A DNA stretch of 64,000 nucleotides, taken from Sphingobium sp. B2D3C. GTDB taxonomy: Bacteria; Pseudomonadota; Alphaproteobacteria; Sphingomonadales; Sphingomonadaceae. The stretch lies in contig NZ_JAOQOK010000001.1 in the NCBI RefSeq assembly GCF_025961835.1, positions 930,001 through 994,000 of the forward strand. Reading direction: 5' to 3'. The notes under the pieces are model-generated. The model had not been told where the DNA came from. It was given only the letters and a program-made list of their open reading frames with translations, and ran no database searches. Shown here piece after piece: positions 54,628-63,765 of the stretch. Numbering within the stretch: position 1 is the first letter of the stretch; each line of letters opens with the position of its first letter. The translations under genes were made by a program, and so were the position numbers.

Positions 54628-56061
54628 ATGGCAATGGCACCTCAGGCGGCACACTCCGTGCCGGGCGACGATGCTGGGGCCGCGTCGCAGCAATGGCCCT
54701 CTAGCCCGCGTGCCTATTTCGCGCTGACTGTCATCATCATCGCCACCTTCCTGAGCTTTTTCGATGCCACCGTGTTCGGAATGCTGGCGGAGCGGATCAA
54801 GGTCGATTTCGGCCTGTCCGATACGCAACTTGGCATATTGGGCGGCCCGGCGAGCATCATCTTCTACGTGTTCGTCGGCATTCCGCTGGCCCGGCTCGTG
54901 GATATCTATCCGCGCAAGATGATCCTCGCGATCAGCGCGGCGGTGACGGGCGGTGTCACCATGCTGAGCGGTCTGGCGCAGGGCTTCGGCCAGTTCATCG
55001 CGGCGCGGATGCTGCTGGGCGCGGGCGGATCGGCCCATGGCCCCGGCTCCTATTCTCTCATCGTGGACATGTTCCGGCCGAAGAAAATCCCGATTGCCTT
55101 CGCGCTGCTGCAGTTCGGTTTCATCGGCGGCACCACGCTTGGCGTGCTGTTCGGCGGGATGATGATCGGCGCGGTATCGCATTGGGATACCAGTTACTTG
55201 TGGGGCCTGCGCATCTTCAACTGGCAGTGGATCTTGATCGGCCTCGGCCTGCTGTCCTTCCCGGCGGCGCTGCTGTTCCTGCTGGTGAAGGAGCCTGCGC
55301 GCCGTGCCGCGGTCGCCGACCCGATCGCAGTGCCGCAAAAGGCCAGCTTCGGCCGCAAGATCGCCACGTTCATGGGCTTCGATGCCATTCGCGGCATTCA
55401 GGCGAAAGGCATGGTCTATTATCCTCTGTTCATCGCGCTGGCGCTCAGCGCCACGGAAAGCCAGGGCATCGGTTTCTGGCGCGTGCCCTTCCTCGTGCGC
55501 ACCTATGGCATGGACGAGGCGCAGATCGGCGCGGTGCTCGCGCCCATGCTGCTGGTCGCGCAGCTCGCCGGCCTCGTGCTCGGTGGCCTGATGGTCTCGT
55601 GGTTCGGCCGCAAGTATAAGGACGCGAACGTTCGCACGGCGGCGATCTGTTTCACCGCGGTCACCATCTGCACGCTGGCCGCGCCGCTGATGCCGACGGG
55701 GCACCTCGCCATGGGCGCAATGGCCGTGGCGACGCTCTTCGGCCTCGCGGGCGCGCCGGCCCAGAATGCCGCCGTGCAGCGGGTCGCGCCGCAGGCCATG
55801 CGCGGGCAGGTGACCGCGCTGTACCTGTTCATGTTTACCTTCTTCGGCGCGATGGGCAGCCTCGTGATCGGCGTCGTGGCGCAATATGTCGTGCGGGATG
55901 AGGCGCGGCTCTGGCAGGCGATCTTCATCACCGCGCTCGTGCTGCTGCCACTCGCCACGATCAGCATGTGGCGCGCGTGCAAGCCCTATCGCGAGGAAAT
56001 CGAGCGCCTGGAAGCAGCAGAAGCTGCGGCTGTGAGCAAAGCAATGCCTGCGGGGAGTTGA
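54628..56061 (+). CDS. MFS transporter (probable aromatic or organic acid uptake)
   Basis: This 477-residue protein has about 12 hydrophobic segments in two halves with the central loop near residues 210-240. The inter-helix 2-3 signature is ARLVDIYPRKMI, and TM1 contains FFDATVFGMLAER. No solute can be told from sequence, but the placement beside an aldehyde dehydrogenase and a LigW-like decarboxylase suggests uptake of an aromatic acid or lignin-derived compound. I start at 54628, where AGAGAGG lies about ten bases upstream. An ATG at 54583 would add 15 polar residues. Confidence 0.8.
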   Translation: MAMAPQAAHSVPGDDAGAASQQWPSSPRAYFALTVIIIATFLSFFDATVFGMLAERIKVDFGLSDTQLGILGGPASIIFYVFVGIPLARLVDIYPRKMILAISAAVTGGVTMLSGLAQGFGQFIAARMLLGAGGSAHGPGSYSLIVDMFRPKKIPIAFALLQFGFIGGTTLGVLFGGMMIGAVSHWDTSYLWGLRIFNWQWILIGLGLLSFPAALLFLLVKEPARRAAVADPIAVPQKASFGRKIATFMGFDAIRGIQAKGMVYYPLFIALALSATESQGIGFWRVPFLVRTYGMDEAQIGAVLAPMLLVAQLAGLVLGGLMVSWFGRKYKDANVRTAAICFTAVTICTLAAPLMPTGHLAMGAMAVATLFGLAGAPAQNAAVQRVAPQAMRGQVTALYLFMFTFFGAMGSLVIGVVAQYVVRDEARLWQAIFITALVLLPLATISMWRACKPYREEIERLEAAEAAAVSKAMPAGS

Positions 56062-56097
56062 CGACTCATCATTGAGTTCTCACAGGGGATATTGCGC

Positions 56098-56121
56098 GAC
56101 GCCGGGCTTTGGTCCGGCGTC
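56098..56121 (+). terminator. Hairpin between the MFS and aldehyde dehydrogenase genes
   Basis: An 8-bp stem GACGCCGG (56098-56105) with CCGGCGTC (56114-56121) lies in the 94-base gap, followed by ACTCTGTTTC. It may be a weak terminator or processing site. Confidence 0.4.
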
Positions 56122-56155
56122 ACTCTGTTTCGCTGAGAGTCCCGAGAGGATGGCT

Positions 56156-57586
56156 ATGACCAATTATCCTGCCCTGCACATGATCATCGATGGCGAGGCC
56201 GTGACCGGCGGTGATCGCCGAACGCAGACCATCGTCAATCCTGCGACAGGCGAGACCCTTGGCGAGCTGCCGCTGGCCACCACCGCGGATCTCGACCGCG
56301 CGCTGGAAACCGCGCAGCGCGGGTTCAATCGCTGGCGCAACTCGACGGCGCAGGAGCGCGCTGCCGTGCTCTCCGGCGCAGCGCGTCTGCTCATGGAGCG
56401 GCAGGAGACGCTGGCTCGCATCGCCACGATGGAGCAGGGCAAGACCCTGCCTGAATCCCGCATCGAAGTGATGATGGTCGCCGGCCTGTTCAATTTCTAC
56501 GCGGGTGAGGTTTCGCGCCTCTATGGCCGCGCGCTGGTTCGCCCGGCCGGCATGCGCTCGACGGTGACTTATGAGCCGGTCGGCCCGGTTGCGGCCTTCT
56601 CGCCCTGGAACTTCCCGCTCGGCAATCCTGGTCGTAAGCTGGGCGCGCCGATTGCGGCGGGCTGCTCGGTGATCATGAAGTCTGCCGAAGAGACCCCGGC
56701 GTCCGCGCTCGGCGTGCTGCAGTGCCTGCTCGATGCTGGCCTGCCCAAGGACGTCGCGCAGGCCGTGTTCGGCGTGCCCGATGAGGTGTCGCGCCACCTG
56801 CTCGCTTCGCCGATCATCCGCAAGCTCAGCTTCACCGGCTCGACCGTGATCGGCAAGCACCTCGCCAAGCTGGCTGCCGAAGACCTGAAGCGCACCACGA
56901 TGGAACTGGGCGGTCACGGCCCGGTGCTGGTGTTCGATGATGTCGACGTGGATCGCGTGCTGGATGTCATGGTCGGCCACAAATATCGCAACGCCGGCCA
57001 GGTCTGCGTCTCGCCGACCCGGTTCATCGTGCAGGAAAATGTCTACGAGCGGTTCCGTGACGGGTTCGCGAGCCGCGCCAAGGCGCTCAAGGTCGGCAAT
57101 GGCCTTGAGGATGGCATCCAGATGGGGCCGATGGCCAATGAGCGTCGCCCGGATGCCATGGAGCGCCTTATCGGTGGCGCGGTCAGCAGCGGCGCAAAGC
57201 TCAATGCGGGTGGCGAGCGCATCGGCAATCAGGGCTTCTTCTATGCCCCGTCCGTGCTCAGCGAAATTCCGCTCGATGCCGAGATCATGAACGAGGAGCC
57301 GTTCGGCCCGGTCGCGCTCATCAATCCGTTCGGCAAGGTCGACGACATGATCGCGGAGGCCAATCGGCTGCCTTATGGTCTCGCCGCTTACAGCTGGACG
57401 GACGACGTCAAGCTGCAGCGCCGCGTGGCGCGGGAAGTCGAGACCGGCATGCTCGGCGTGAACAGCGTTGCCATCGGCGGTGCGGACTCGCCGTTCGGCG
57501 GCGTCAAGTGGTCGGGCCACGGCCATGAGGATGGCCCCGAGGGCCTCCACGCCTGCCTCGTGACCAAGGTCGTCCACGAAGGCTGA
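56156..57586 (+). CDS. NAD(P)-dependent aldehyde dehydrogenase, next to a LigW-like decarboxylase
   Basis: This 476-residue ALDH-superfamily enzyme oxidises an aldehyde to a carboxylate. The catalytic residues are intact: N152 (WNFPLG), K175, E250 (ELGGHGP) and nucleophile C284 (GQVCVSP). I chose the second ATG at 56156 because GAGAGG lies six bases before it, whereas the ATG at 56150 touches that sequence. The gene directly precedes a LigW-like decarboxylase. In Sphingobium SYK-6, oxidation of a ring aldehyde (as in 5-formylferulate) feeds LigW-type decarboxylation, so a FerD-like role is possible. The substrate is an inference. Confidence 0.85.
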   Translation: MTNYPALHMIIDGEAVTGGDRRTQTIVNPATGETLGELPLATTADLDRALETAQRGFNRWRNSTAQERAAVLSGAARLLMERQETLARIATMEQGKTLPESRIEVMMVAGLFNFYAGEVSRLYGRALVRPAGMRSTVTYEPVGPVAAFSPWNFPLGNPGRKLGAPIAAGCSVIMKSAEETPASALGVLQCLLDAGLPKDVAQAVFGVPDEVSRHLLASPIIRKLSFTGSTVIGKHLAKLAAEDLKRTTMELGGHGPVLVFDDVDVDRVLDVMVGHKYRNAGQVCVSPTRFIVQENVYERFRDGFASRAKALKVGNGLEDGIQMGPMANERRPDAMERLIGGAVSSGAKLNAGGERIGNQGFFYAPSVLSEIPLDAEIMNEEPFGPVALINPFGKVDDMIAEANRLPYGLAAYSWTDDVKLQRRVAREVETGMLGVNSVAIGGADSPFGGVKWSGHGHEDGPEGLHACLVTKVVHEG

Positions 57587-57597
57587 TCCAGAATACA

Positions 57598-57627
57598 AGC
57601 CCCGGTGCCCGTGCAGGCGCCGGGGCT
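57598..57627 (+). terminator. Intrinsic terminator between the aldehyde dehydrogenase and LigW-like genes
   Basis: The stem AGCCCCGG (57598-57605) with CCGGGGCT (57620-57627) continues with wobble pairs in the loop and is followed by TTCTTTCC. It starts 12 bases after the ALDH stop and ends 29 bases before the next start, so transcript levels of the two genes may differ. Confidence 0.65.
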
Positions 57628-57655
57628 TTCTTTCCCCATTTCTCAGGAGAGTAAC

Positions 57656-58708
57656 ATGACCCACGCGCTCAACACCGGCGGCGATCGCGGCTATCTTCGC
57701 ATCGCGACCGAAGAGGCTTTTGCGACGGCAGAACAGCTCGACGCCTTTCTGAAGCTGGTCAAAGAGGGCCGGGCCGACAAGGCTACCACGTCGCTCTGGG
57801 GTTTCTACGGCACGTCGCCTTCCGAGCGGACCCAGTTCATTCGCGATCGACTACTCGATCTGGACGATCTGCGCATTCAGGCGATGGACGAGACCGGAAT
57901 CGACGTCGCCATTCTCTCCCTGACATCGCCCGGTGGACAGGCATTCGAGACCGATGAAGCCAAGACGCTGGTCCGCAATGCCAACGACGTTCTGAAGGCC
58001 GCCTGCGAACGCCACCCGTCGCGCTATGTCGGCATGGTCTCCATCGTCCCGCAGGACGTGCAGTGGTCCGTCGAGGAAATCGCACGCGGCAAGAACGAGC
58101 TGGGCTTCAAGGGCGTGATGGTCAACAGCCACACCAAGGGTCACTATCTCGATGAAGAGCAGTTCGACCCCATCCTGAAGGCCTGCGCCGACAATAATCT
58201 GCCGCTTTACATCCACCCGCAGTCGCCGCCGGATGCGATGATCGCCGGCATGGTCGAGGCTGGCCTCGATGGCGCGATCTTCGGCTTCGGTGTCGAGACC
58301 GGCTACCATCTGCTGCGTATCCTGACGACGGGTGTGTTTGACCGCTATCCCAACCTGACCGTGTGCGTCGGCCATGGCGGCGAGGCGATCCCCTACTGGC
58401 TGTTCCGCATGAACTACATGCATCAGGCTGGCGTCCGCTCGAAGCGCTACGAGCGCCTCAAGCCGCTCAACCACGACCTGTTCCACTACATGCGCAACAA
58501 TGTCTGCGTGACGACGAGCGGCATGGCCTGTCCGCTGGCGATCAAGCTGTGCATCGATCAGCTCGGCGAGGACCGGGTGATGTACGCGATGGATTATCCC
58601 TATGAATATGTCGCTGACGAAGTGCGCACGCACGACAATCTCGACATTTCTGCAGAAGCCAAGAAGAAGCTGATGCAGACCAACGCCGAGCGGGTCTTCA
58701 ACCTGTGA
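57656..58708 (+). CDS. LigW-like 5-carboxyvanillate decarboxylase family amidohydrolase
   Basis: This 350-residue protein belongs to the amidohydrolase-superfamily decarboxylases (ACMSD/gamma-resorcylate type) and strongly recalls LigW, the Mn-dependent 5-carboxyvanillate decarboxylase of lignin-degrading sphingomonads. The start MTHALNTGGDRGYLRIATEEAF matches the LigW type. Metal ligands reported for LigW (E19, H188, D314) correspond here to E19, H187 (YIHP) and D313 (YAMDYP). LigW-type enzymes remove an aryl carboxyl group ortho to a phenol. The stop overlaps the GTG of an MFS gene, so the two are translationally coupled. Gamma-resorcylate decarboxylase is an alternative. Confidence 0.85.
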   Translation: MTHALNTGGDRGYLRIATEEAFATAEQLDAFLKLVKEGRADKATTSLWGFYGTSPSERTQFIRDRLLDLDDLRIQAMDETGIDVAILSLTSPGGQAFETDEAKTLVRNANDVLKAACERHPSRYVGMVSIVPQDVQWSVEEIARGKNELGFKGVMVNSHTKGHYLDEEQFDPILKACADNNLPLYIHPQSPPDAMIAGMVEAGLDGAIFGFGVETGYHLLRILTTGVFDRYPNLTVCVGHGGEAIPYWLFRMNYMHQAGVRSKRYERLKPLNHDLFHYMRNNVCVTTSGMACPLAIKLCIDQLGEDRVMYAMDYPYEYVADEVRTHDNLDISAEAKKKLMQTNAERVFNL

Positions 58709-60318
58709 CGACCCCGCCGGTGTCGGGCCGGGTGACCGGCACCGCCTGGTATGCGCTGGCGTTGGTGGCTCTCACCAACGCCATGTCGCTGCTGGATCGC
58801 AACATCCTCGCCATTCTCGCGCCGCGCATCAAGGCGGACCTGCAGATTGGCGATGCCGAGCTGGGGCTGCTGTACGGAACGGTGTTCGCGCTGTTCTACG
58901 CGCTGTTTTCCCTGCCGCTCGGTCGCCTGTCGGATGGCTGGATTCGCACGCGCATCCTGGCCATCGCCATCGCCTTCTGGTCCTTCTCGAGCGGCCTCGC
59001 GGCCTTTGCGAGCGGCTTTGCGATGCTGGCGATTTCCCGGCTGGGCGTGGGTATCGGCGAGGGGGCAACATCCCCCGCCGGCACATCCTTGCTGTTCGAT
59101 TATTTCCCCAAGCACCGGCGTGGCCTGGTGATGGGCACCATCGCGGCGTCCATCGCGGTGGGCCTTGGCATGTCCAATGTCGTCGGCGGTGTCGCGGCGC
59201 AATGGTGGGAAACGCTTTACCCGGCGGGGCAAGCGCCGCTGCGGCTGGCAGGCTGGCAGTTCGCCTTTCTGGTTGCGTCCATTCCGGGCCTCGTCCTCGC
59301 TCTGCTGCTGTGGCACCTCAAGGAGCCTCAGCGCGGCGCGATGGATGGCATCGCGTCCCGGCCCGATCCGGCGCCGTTCCGCTCGAGCCTCGCGCTGCTC
59401 GGTGCGGTGACGCCCGGCACCAATTTGCTGAGCCTTGCCGCCAGCAAGGCCAGTGCCCGCCACTGGACCGCCAATATCGGCGTCATGGTGCTCATGGTCG
59501 GCCTGATGACGCTGTTCGTGCATCTGGCTTCGGCCTTCTCGCCGCGCCCGGCGCTCAGTTTCGGTGGCGTGCCGCTCAATCCTCACATCCTGCAATGGGG
59601 TGTGATGGGCTTTGGCATCATCGTGATCTTCAACCTGTTGCAGCGGCTGGCGCTTGCCGATCCGCCGACCTATCAGGTGACGGTGCGCTCGCCCGCGCTG
59701 ATGATCGCGATTGCGGTCGGCGCGCTGCAGACGGTGATCAATTACGGCATCATGGGCTTCACGCCCGCCTTCATCATGCAGACCTATGGTACTTCGCCCG
59801 CTGAGACGGGCGTCACCTTCGGCCTGCTCTCGCTGGTGATCGGCGTGATCGGCCCGATGATTTCGGGGCCCCTGGCTGACTGGTTCGACAAGTCCATGCC
59901 GGCGACCGGGCGCGTGTATCTCACGCTGTTCGCGCTCGGCGTCTCGCCACTCATCGGGGTCTGGACCTATCATGCGCCGGATGCGTTCGGCTTCTACAGC
60001 CGCTTCGTGCTCTACAGCGTCATCCTGACCTGCTGGATGCCGCCGCTCTACTCGCTGATCTATGGACTTGTGCTGCCCCGCATGCGCGGCATCACCGCAA
60101 GCACCTATCTCATCATCTCCACCATTTTCGGCCTCGGCATGGGGCCCTATCTGGTCGGGATGATCTCGGATGCCACGGGTGATCTGCGCACCGCGATCCT
60201 CAGCGTCAACTGGATGGCGATTCCCATCATCGTCCTGCTGGTCATTCTCCTCACCCGCATCCGCAAGGACGAGAGCCTCATTCTGGTCCGCGCCCGGGAT
60301 GCAGGGGAACCTGTCTGA
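58705..60318 (+). CDS. MFS transporter coupled to the LigW-like gene
   Basis: This 537-residue protein has about 12 membrane spans and starts with GTG overlapping the LigW-like stop (GTGA). TM1 carries NAMSLLDRNILAILAPRIK and the loop after TM2 LPLGRLSDGWIRTRI, both typical of the spinster-like/aromatic acid MFS group. The central loop (about 210-270) is longer than in most family members. Translational coupling to the decarboxylase suggests it imports the substrate of that pathway, but this is inference. Confidence 0.82.
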   Translation: MTTPPVSGRVTGTAWYALALVALTNAMSLLDRNILAILAPRIKADLQIGDAELGLLYGTVFALFYALFSLPLGRLSDGWIRTRILAIAIAFWSFSSGLAAFASGFAMLAISRLGVGIGEGATSPAGTSLLFDYFPKHRRGLVMGTIAASIAVGLGMSNVVGGVAAQWWETLYPAGQAPLRLAGWQFAFLVASIPGLVLALLLWHLKEPQRGAMDGIASRPDPAPFRSSLALLGAVTPGTNLLSLAASKASARHWTANIGVMVLMVGLMTLFVHLASAFSPRPALSFGGVPLNPHILQWGVMGFGIIVIFNLLQRLALADPPTYQVTVRSPALMIAIAVGALQTVINYGIMGFTPAFIMQTYGTSPAETGVTFGLLSLVIGVIGPMISGPLADWFDKSMPATGRVYLTLFALGVSPLIGVWTYHAPDAFGFYSRFVLYSVILTCWMPPLYSLIYGLVLPRMRGITASTYLIISTIFGLGMGPYLVGMISDATGDLRTAILSVNWMAIPIIVLLVILLTRIRKDESLILVRARDAGEPV

Positions 60319-60439
60319 TGCTTTGACCTGCTCAGCATCCTCTCATTGTTGACTTTGTTCGAAATGGCGCTTTGTGTCATAAGAACTGAGTCGAGCCGCG
60401 CGGGGGACGTGCGCGGTGCAATGAGAGGATGACAAGAGC

Positions 60440-62098
60440 ATGACGGACGAGAGAACTGTCGATTACGTGATCGTCGGAGCGGGCAGCGCGGGATGCGTTC
60501 TCGCCAACCGGCTCTCGGCGGATCGGGGCACGGAAGTCGTCCTGCTCGAGGCTGGCGGCGATGATCGCCCGACGCGGGAATTGAGCCAGTTCCGCTCCAA
60601 CATGATGATCCATATCCCGATCGGTTTTGGCAAGACGCTGAACGATCCCAAGGTCAACTGGTTGTACGAGACCGAGGTCGATGAGGGCTCGGGCGGTCGC
60701 CCCCACAAATGGCCCAAGGGCAAGGTGCTCGGCGGCTCGTCGTCGCTTAACGGCATGCTCTATGTGCGCGGCCAGTCGGCCGACTATGATGGCTGGCGTC
60801 AGATGGGCAATGAGGGCTGGGCATGGGACGACGTGCTGCCCTATTTCAAGAAGAGCGAGGACCAGACCCGTGGCGCCATGGAAGGCCATGCGCAGGGCGG
60901 TGAGCTGGCTGTCTCCGACTTCCCCGAGCATCACCCGATCAGCAAGGCCGTCATCGATGCCTGTGTCGAGGCTGGCTATGCCTATAAGGATGATCTGAAC
61001 GACGGCGATCAGGAAGGGACGAGCTGGTTCCAGATGACCGCGCGCAACGGCAAGCGTTGCTCGACGGCGGTGGGCTTCCTCCATCCGGTCATGGATCGGG
61101 TCAATCTCACGGTCGAACTGCGCGCCATGACGACCCGCATCCTCTTCGAGGGCAAGCGCGCGGTGGGGGTTGAGTTCGTCCAGCATGGTCGCCTGCGCCG
61201 CGTGAAGGTGCGCAAGGAAGTGATCCTCGCCGCCGGCGCGGTCGAGAGCCCCAAGCTGCTGGAAATCTCCGGCATCGGGCAGGGCGGGGTCGTCCGGGAG
61301 CTGGGCGTGAAGCTGGTGCACGAGCTGCCCGGCGTCGGCGAGAACCTGCAGGACCACTATATGATCGGCTGCCAGGCGCGGCTGAAGCCGGGCACGCCGT
61401 CCGTCAATTCCATGGCCAGCGGCCTGCCGCTGATCGGCCAGATGCTCAAATATGGCATGACCCGTAAGGGCCTGCTTTCCTACGCGGTGGCGCATGGTTG
61501 CACCTTCCTGCGGTCGCGCGAAGGGCTGGAGACGCCGGACATCCAGATTCACACCATGGCGGCGTCCATGGATCTGGAAGTGCTGAACGCCAAGCAGCAG
61601 CTCGCGCTGGAGAAGGAGCCGGGCATGGCCTCCAACCCCTGCCAGCTTCGTCCGGAATCGCGCGGGCACATCCACGCTCGCTCGCCCGATGGCACGCAGG
61701 CCCCCAAGATCACGCCCAATTATCTGCAGGACCCGATCGACCAGCAGATGGCCGTCACGCAGCTCAAGATCATCCGCGAAATCTGGCAGCAGCCGGCAAT
61801 CGCCAAATATCTGGCCGGCCCCGATCCGTTCGGCGAGACGGACGATCAGATGTTCTTCTATGCGCAGGTCGCCGGCGGCACGCTGTATCATGCGGTCGGC
61901 ACGGCGCGCATGGGCAGCGACCCCAAGGCGGTGGTCGATGCGCGCCTGCGCGTCCATGGCGTTCAGGGCCTGCGCGTGGTCGATGCCTCGATCATGCCCA
62001 AGATCGTCTCCGGCAACACCAATGCCGCGACGATCATGATCGGCGAGAAGGGATCGGAAATGATCCTGGAAGACGCGAAGGAACTGGCACCGGCCTGA
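60440..62098 (+). CDS. GMC family FAD-dependent oxidoreductase
   Basis: This 552-residue glucose-methanol-choline oxidoreductase oxidises an alcohol with FAD. The FAD motif GAGSAG is at residues 13-18, the second GMC signature [19 protein letters not shown] lies near residue 95, the substrate-domain [13 protein letters not shown] near residue 270, and the catalytic histidine is H484 ([10 protein letters not shown]), with the NTNAAT asparagines near 526-528. No signal peptide is visible. In Sphingobium SYK-6 the GMC enzymes PhcC and PhcD oxidise the phenylcoumaran side-chain alcohol. This gene could be an analogue. About 120 bases precede it, enough for its own promoter. Confidence 0.86.
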   Translation: MTDERTVDYVIVGAGSAGCVLANRLSADRGTEVVLLEAGGDDRPTRELSQFRSNMMIHIPIGFGKTLNDPKVNWLYETEVDEGSGGRPHKWPKGKVLGGSSSLNGMLYVRGQSADYDGWRQMGNEGWAWDDVLPYFKKSEDQTRGAMEGHAQGGELAVSDFPEHHPISKAVIDACVEAGYAYKDDLNDGDQEGTSWFQMTARNGKRCSTAVGFLHPVMDRVNLTVELRAMTTRILFEGKRAVGVEFVQHGRLRRVKVRKEVILAAGAVESPKLLEISGIGQGGVVRELGVKLVHELPGVGENLQDHYMIGCQARLKPGTPSVNSMASGLPLIGQMLKYGMTRKGLLSYAVAHGCTFLRSREGLETPDIQIHTMAASMDLEVLNAKQQLALEKEPGMASNPCQLRPESRGHIHARSPDGTQAPKITPNYLQDPIDQQMAVTQLKIIREIWQQPAIAKYLAGPDPFGETDDQMFFYAQVAGGTLYHAVGTARMGSDPKAVVDARLRVHGVQGLRVVDASIMPKIVSGNTNAATIMIGEKGSEMILEDAKELAPA

Positions 62099-62135
62099 AC
62101 CGGCCGGCGTGCGGCATCAATGCTGAACGGAAAAC

Positions 62136-62162
62136 GAAGCCGCCTGCGCGTCAGGCGGCTTC
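62136..62162 (+). terminator. Intrinsic terminator of the GMC gene, inside the end of a convergent gene
   Basis: An 11-bp perfect stem GAAGCCGCCTG (62136-62146) with CAGGCGGCTTC (62152-62162) is followed by GGTCTTTTC. It overlaps the last codons of the convergent luciferase-like gene, so one sequence codes for protein and ends the opposite transcript. Confidence 0.7.
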
Positions 62163-63149
62163 GGTCTTTTCATGGAAGGCTTGCGCGATCAGCGTGAGCG
62201 ACTTGGTGCGGGCCTGCGGATCGAAGGCGGGGCTGTGGACGATCACCTCATCCACCTGCGTCCGCTTGACGAACTGGCGCAGGCTACGCGCGACATCATC
62301 GACCGTGCCGAACGCGCTGCATTGCATGACATGCCCCAGCATTGCGCTGAGCGACGGATCGAGGCTCGCGACATAATTCTCCACCGGCGGCGGCAACTTG
62401 CCGGGGCGACCGGTGCGCAGCGCGACAAAGTTCTGCATCATCGAGCTGGCGACATATTCCGCCTCCGCCACCGTGTCGGCAACGACGACGCTCATCGCTG
62501 CCGCCGCATAGGGTTCGCGCAGAGAGGCGGACGGGCGGAAATCGCGGCGATAGATGGTCAGCGCTTCATCCAGCAGATCGGGCGCGAAATGCGAGGCGAA
62601 GGCGTAGGGCATCCCGAGTGCCGCCGCGAGTTGCGCGCCGAACAGGCTGGAGCCCAGAATCCACATATCGATCTGAGCGCCGCGCCCGGGCACGGCCAGC
62701 AGGCCGAGGTCAGGCTCGCCGGTAAAGTGAGCGCGCAATTCCACCACGCTGCGGGGAAACTCCTCGGCCTCTTGCCGGGTGTCATGGCGGATGGCGCGGG
62801 CCAGCCGGCCATCGGCGCCGGGCGCGCGACCCAGGCCAAGATCGACACGGCCGGGGAAGAGCGCATCCAGCGTGCCGAACTGCTCGGCGATGATATAGGG
62901 CGAGTGATTGGGCAGCATGATGCCGCCCGAGCCGACGCGGATGGTCTTGGTCGCTCGCCCGGCCTCGGCGATGATGAGCGAGGTGGCCGCTGCCGCCACG
63001 CCGGCCATGCCGTGATGTTCGGCGATCCAGTAGCGATGATAGCCGAGTGCTTCGGCATGGGCGGCGAGCGGGCCGACGCGCTTGATCGCATCGCCGGCGC
63101 TTTCGCCTTCGACAACGTTGACGAGGTCGAGGAAGCTGAGTTTGGTCAT
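62151..63149 (-). CDS. Luciferase-like (LLM) flavin-dependent oxidoreductase, MsnO8-type
   Basis: This 332-residue protein has the bacterial luciferase-like TIM barrel with FMN. The N-terminal LSFLDLVNV, YHRYWIAEHHG near residue 40, VGSGGIMLPNHSP near residue 73 and DLGLGRAPG near residue 103 are typical of the MsnO8-like LLM class. Members are monooxygenases or reductases whose substrates are mostly unknown. It is on the minus strand with the DUF3237 and carotenoid-oxygenase-like genes. It may be the last gene of that run and could act on the same aromatic pathway. Confidence 0.83.
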   Translation of the reverse strand: MTKLSFLDLVNVVEGESAGDAIKRVGPLAAHAEALGYHRYWIAEHHGMAGVAAAATSLIIAEAGRATKTIRVGSGGIMLPNHSPYIIAEQFGTLDALFPGRVDLGLGRAPGADGRLARAIRHDTRQEAEEFPRSVVELRAHFTGEPDLGLLAVPGRGAQIDMWILGSSLFGAQLAAALGMPYAFASHFAPDLLDEALTIYRRDFRPSASLREPYAAAAMSVVVADTVAEAEYVASSMMQNFVALRTGRPGKLPPPVENYVASLDPSLSAMLGHVMQCSAFGTVDDVARSLRQFVKRTQVDEVIVHSPAFDPQARTKSLTLIAQAFHEKTEAA

Positions 63150-63210
63150 CGATGCAAGATGGGATCGGCACCCCCGCTACGCAACCGGTGGCGGGCGGGG
63201 CGCTTGGGGA

Positions 63211-63672
63211 TCAGGTGACGCGCCAGACCCACAATTTGATGCCCGCCTTGTAGCGCGCGCCCGAGCAGACGAAGATGCTGCGGTTCATCCAGTCATATTT
63301 GCCTTCCGGCGCGATGAATTCCGGCACGGTGCGGAAATAATAATCCGCCGGATCGACCTCATCGCCTGCCGCCAGTCGCGCCATCACATCGGGCGGGCCA
63401 TGGCGCAGGCCACGATTGCGGATCTGGATGACGACGCCGTCATCGGTCTGCAGCGCGTAAAGGGCGTCGGCGACGGTGACGCCGTCCGGCCGGGTGAGCT
63501 GGAAGTCGGCGGCATTGCCGAGCAGCTTGCCCTTGATGAGCGGGCCTTCGACCCGGCCGCCCTCGAAGATGGGGATGATGCGGCGGGTGCCATCGACGGT
63601 GTTGCCGAGCGGCACCGGCGCGCCGAGATCGCCGCCGGCTTCATAGACGAATTCCAGGCCGGGCTGAATCAT
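63211..63672 (-). CDS. DUF3237 domain-containing protein (possible PhcF/PhcG-like decarboxylase)
   Basis: This 153-residue protein matches the DUF3237 family, a small beta-barrel: GLEFVYEAGGDLGAPVPLG at the N-terminus, GNAADFQLTRPDG in the middle and YYFRTVPEFIAPEGKYDWMN near the C-terminus. I recall that the enantioselective decarboxylases PhcF/PhcG of dehydrodiconiferyl alcohol catabolism in Sphingobium SYK-6 belong to this family; this should be checked. I start at 63672, giving MIQPGLEF. It lies between the luciferase-like gene (62-base gap) and the oxygenase gene (93-base gap) on the same strand. Confidence 0.75.
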   Translation of the reverse strand: MIQPGLEFVYEAGGDLGAPVPLGNTVDGTRRIIPIFEGGRVEGPLIKGKLLGNAADFQLTRPDGVTVADALYALQTDDGVVIQIRNRGLRHGPPDVMARLAAGDEVDPADYYFRTVPEFIAPEGKYDWMNRSIFVCSGARYKAGIKLWVWRVT

Positions 63673-63765
63673 GAACGTGCTTCCTTGAGACTTGAAGTGT
63701 GAGGCGGCAGCCCCGGCGCGCACGCATGAGCGCGGGCCGGGGCTGTGGCTGGATGATCGCTAGTG

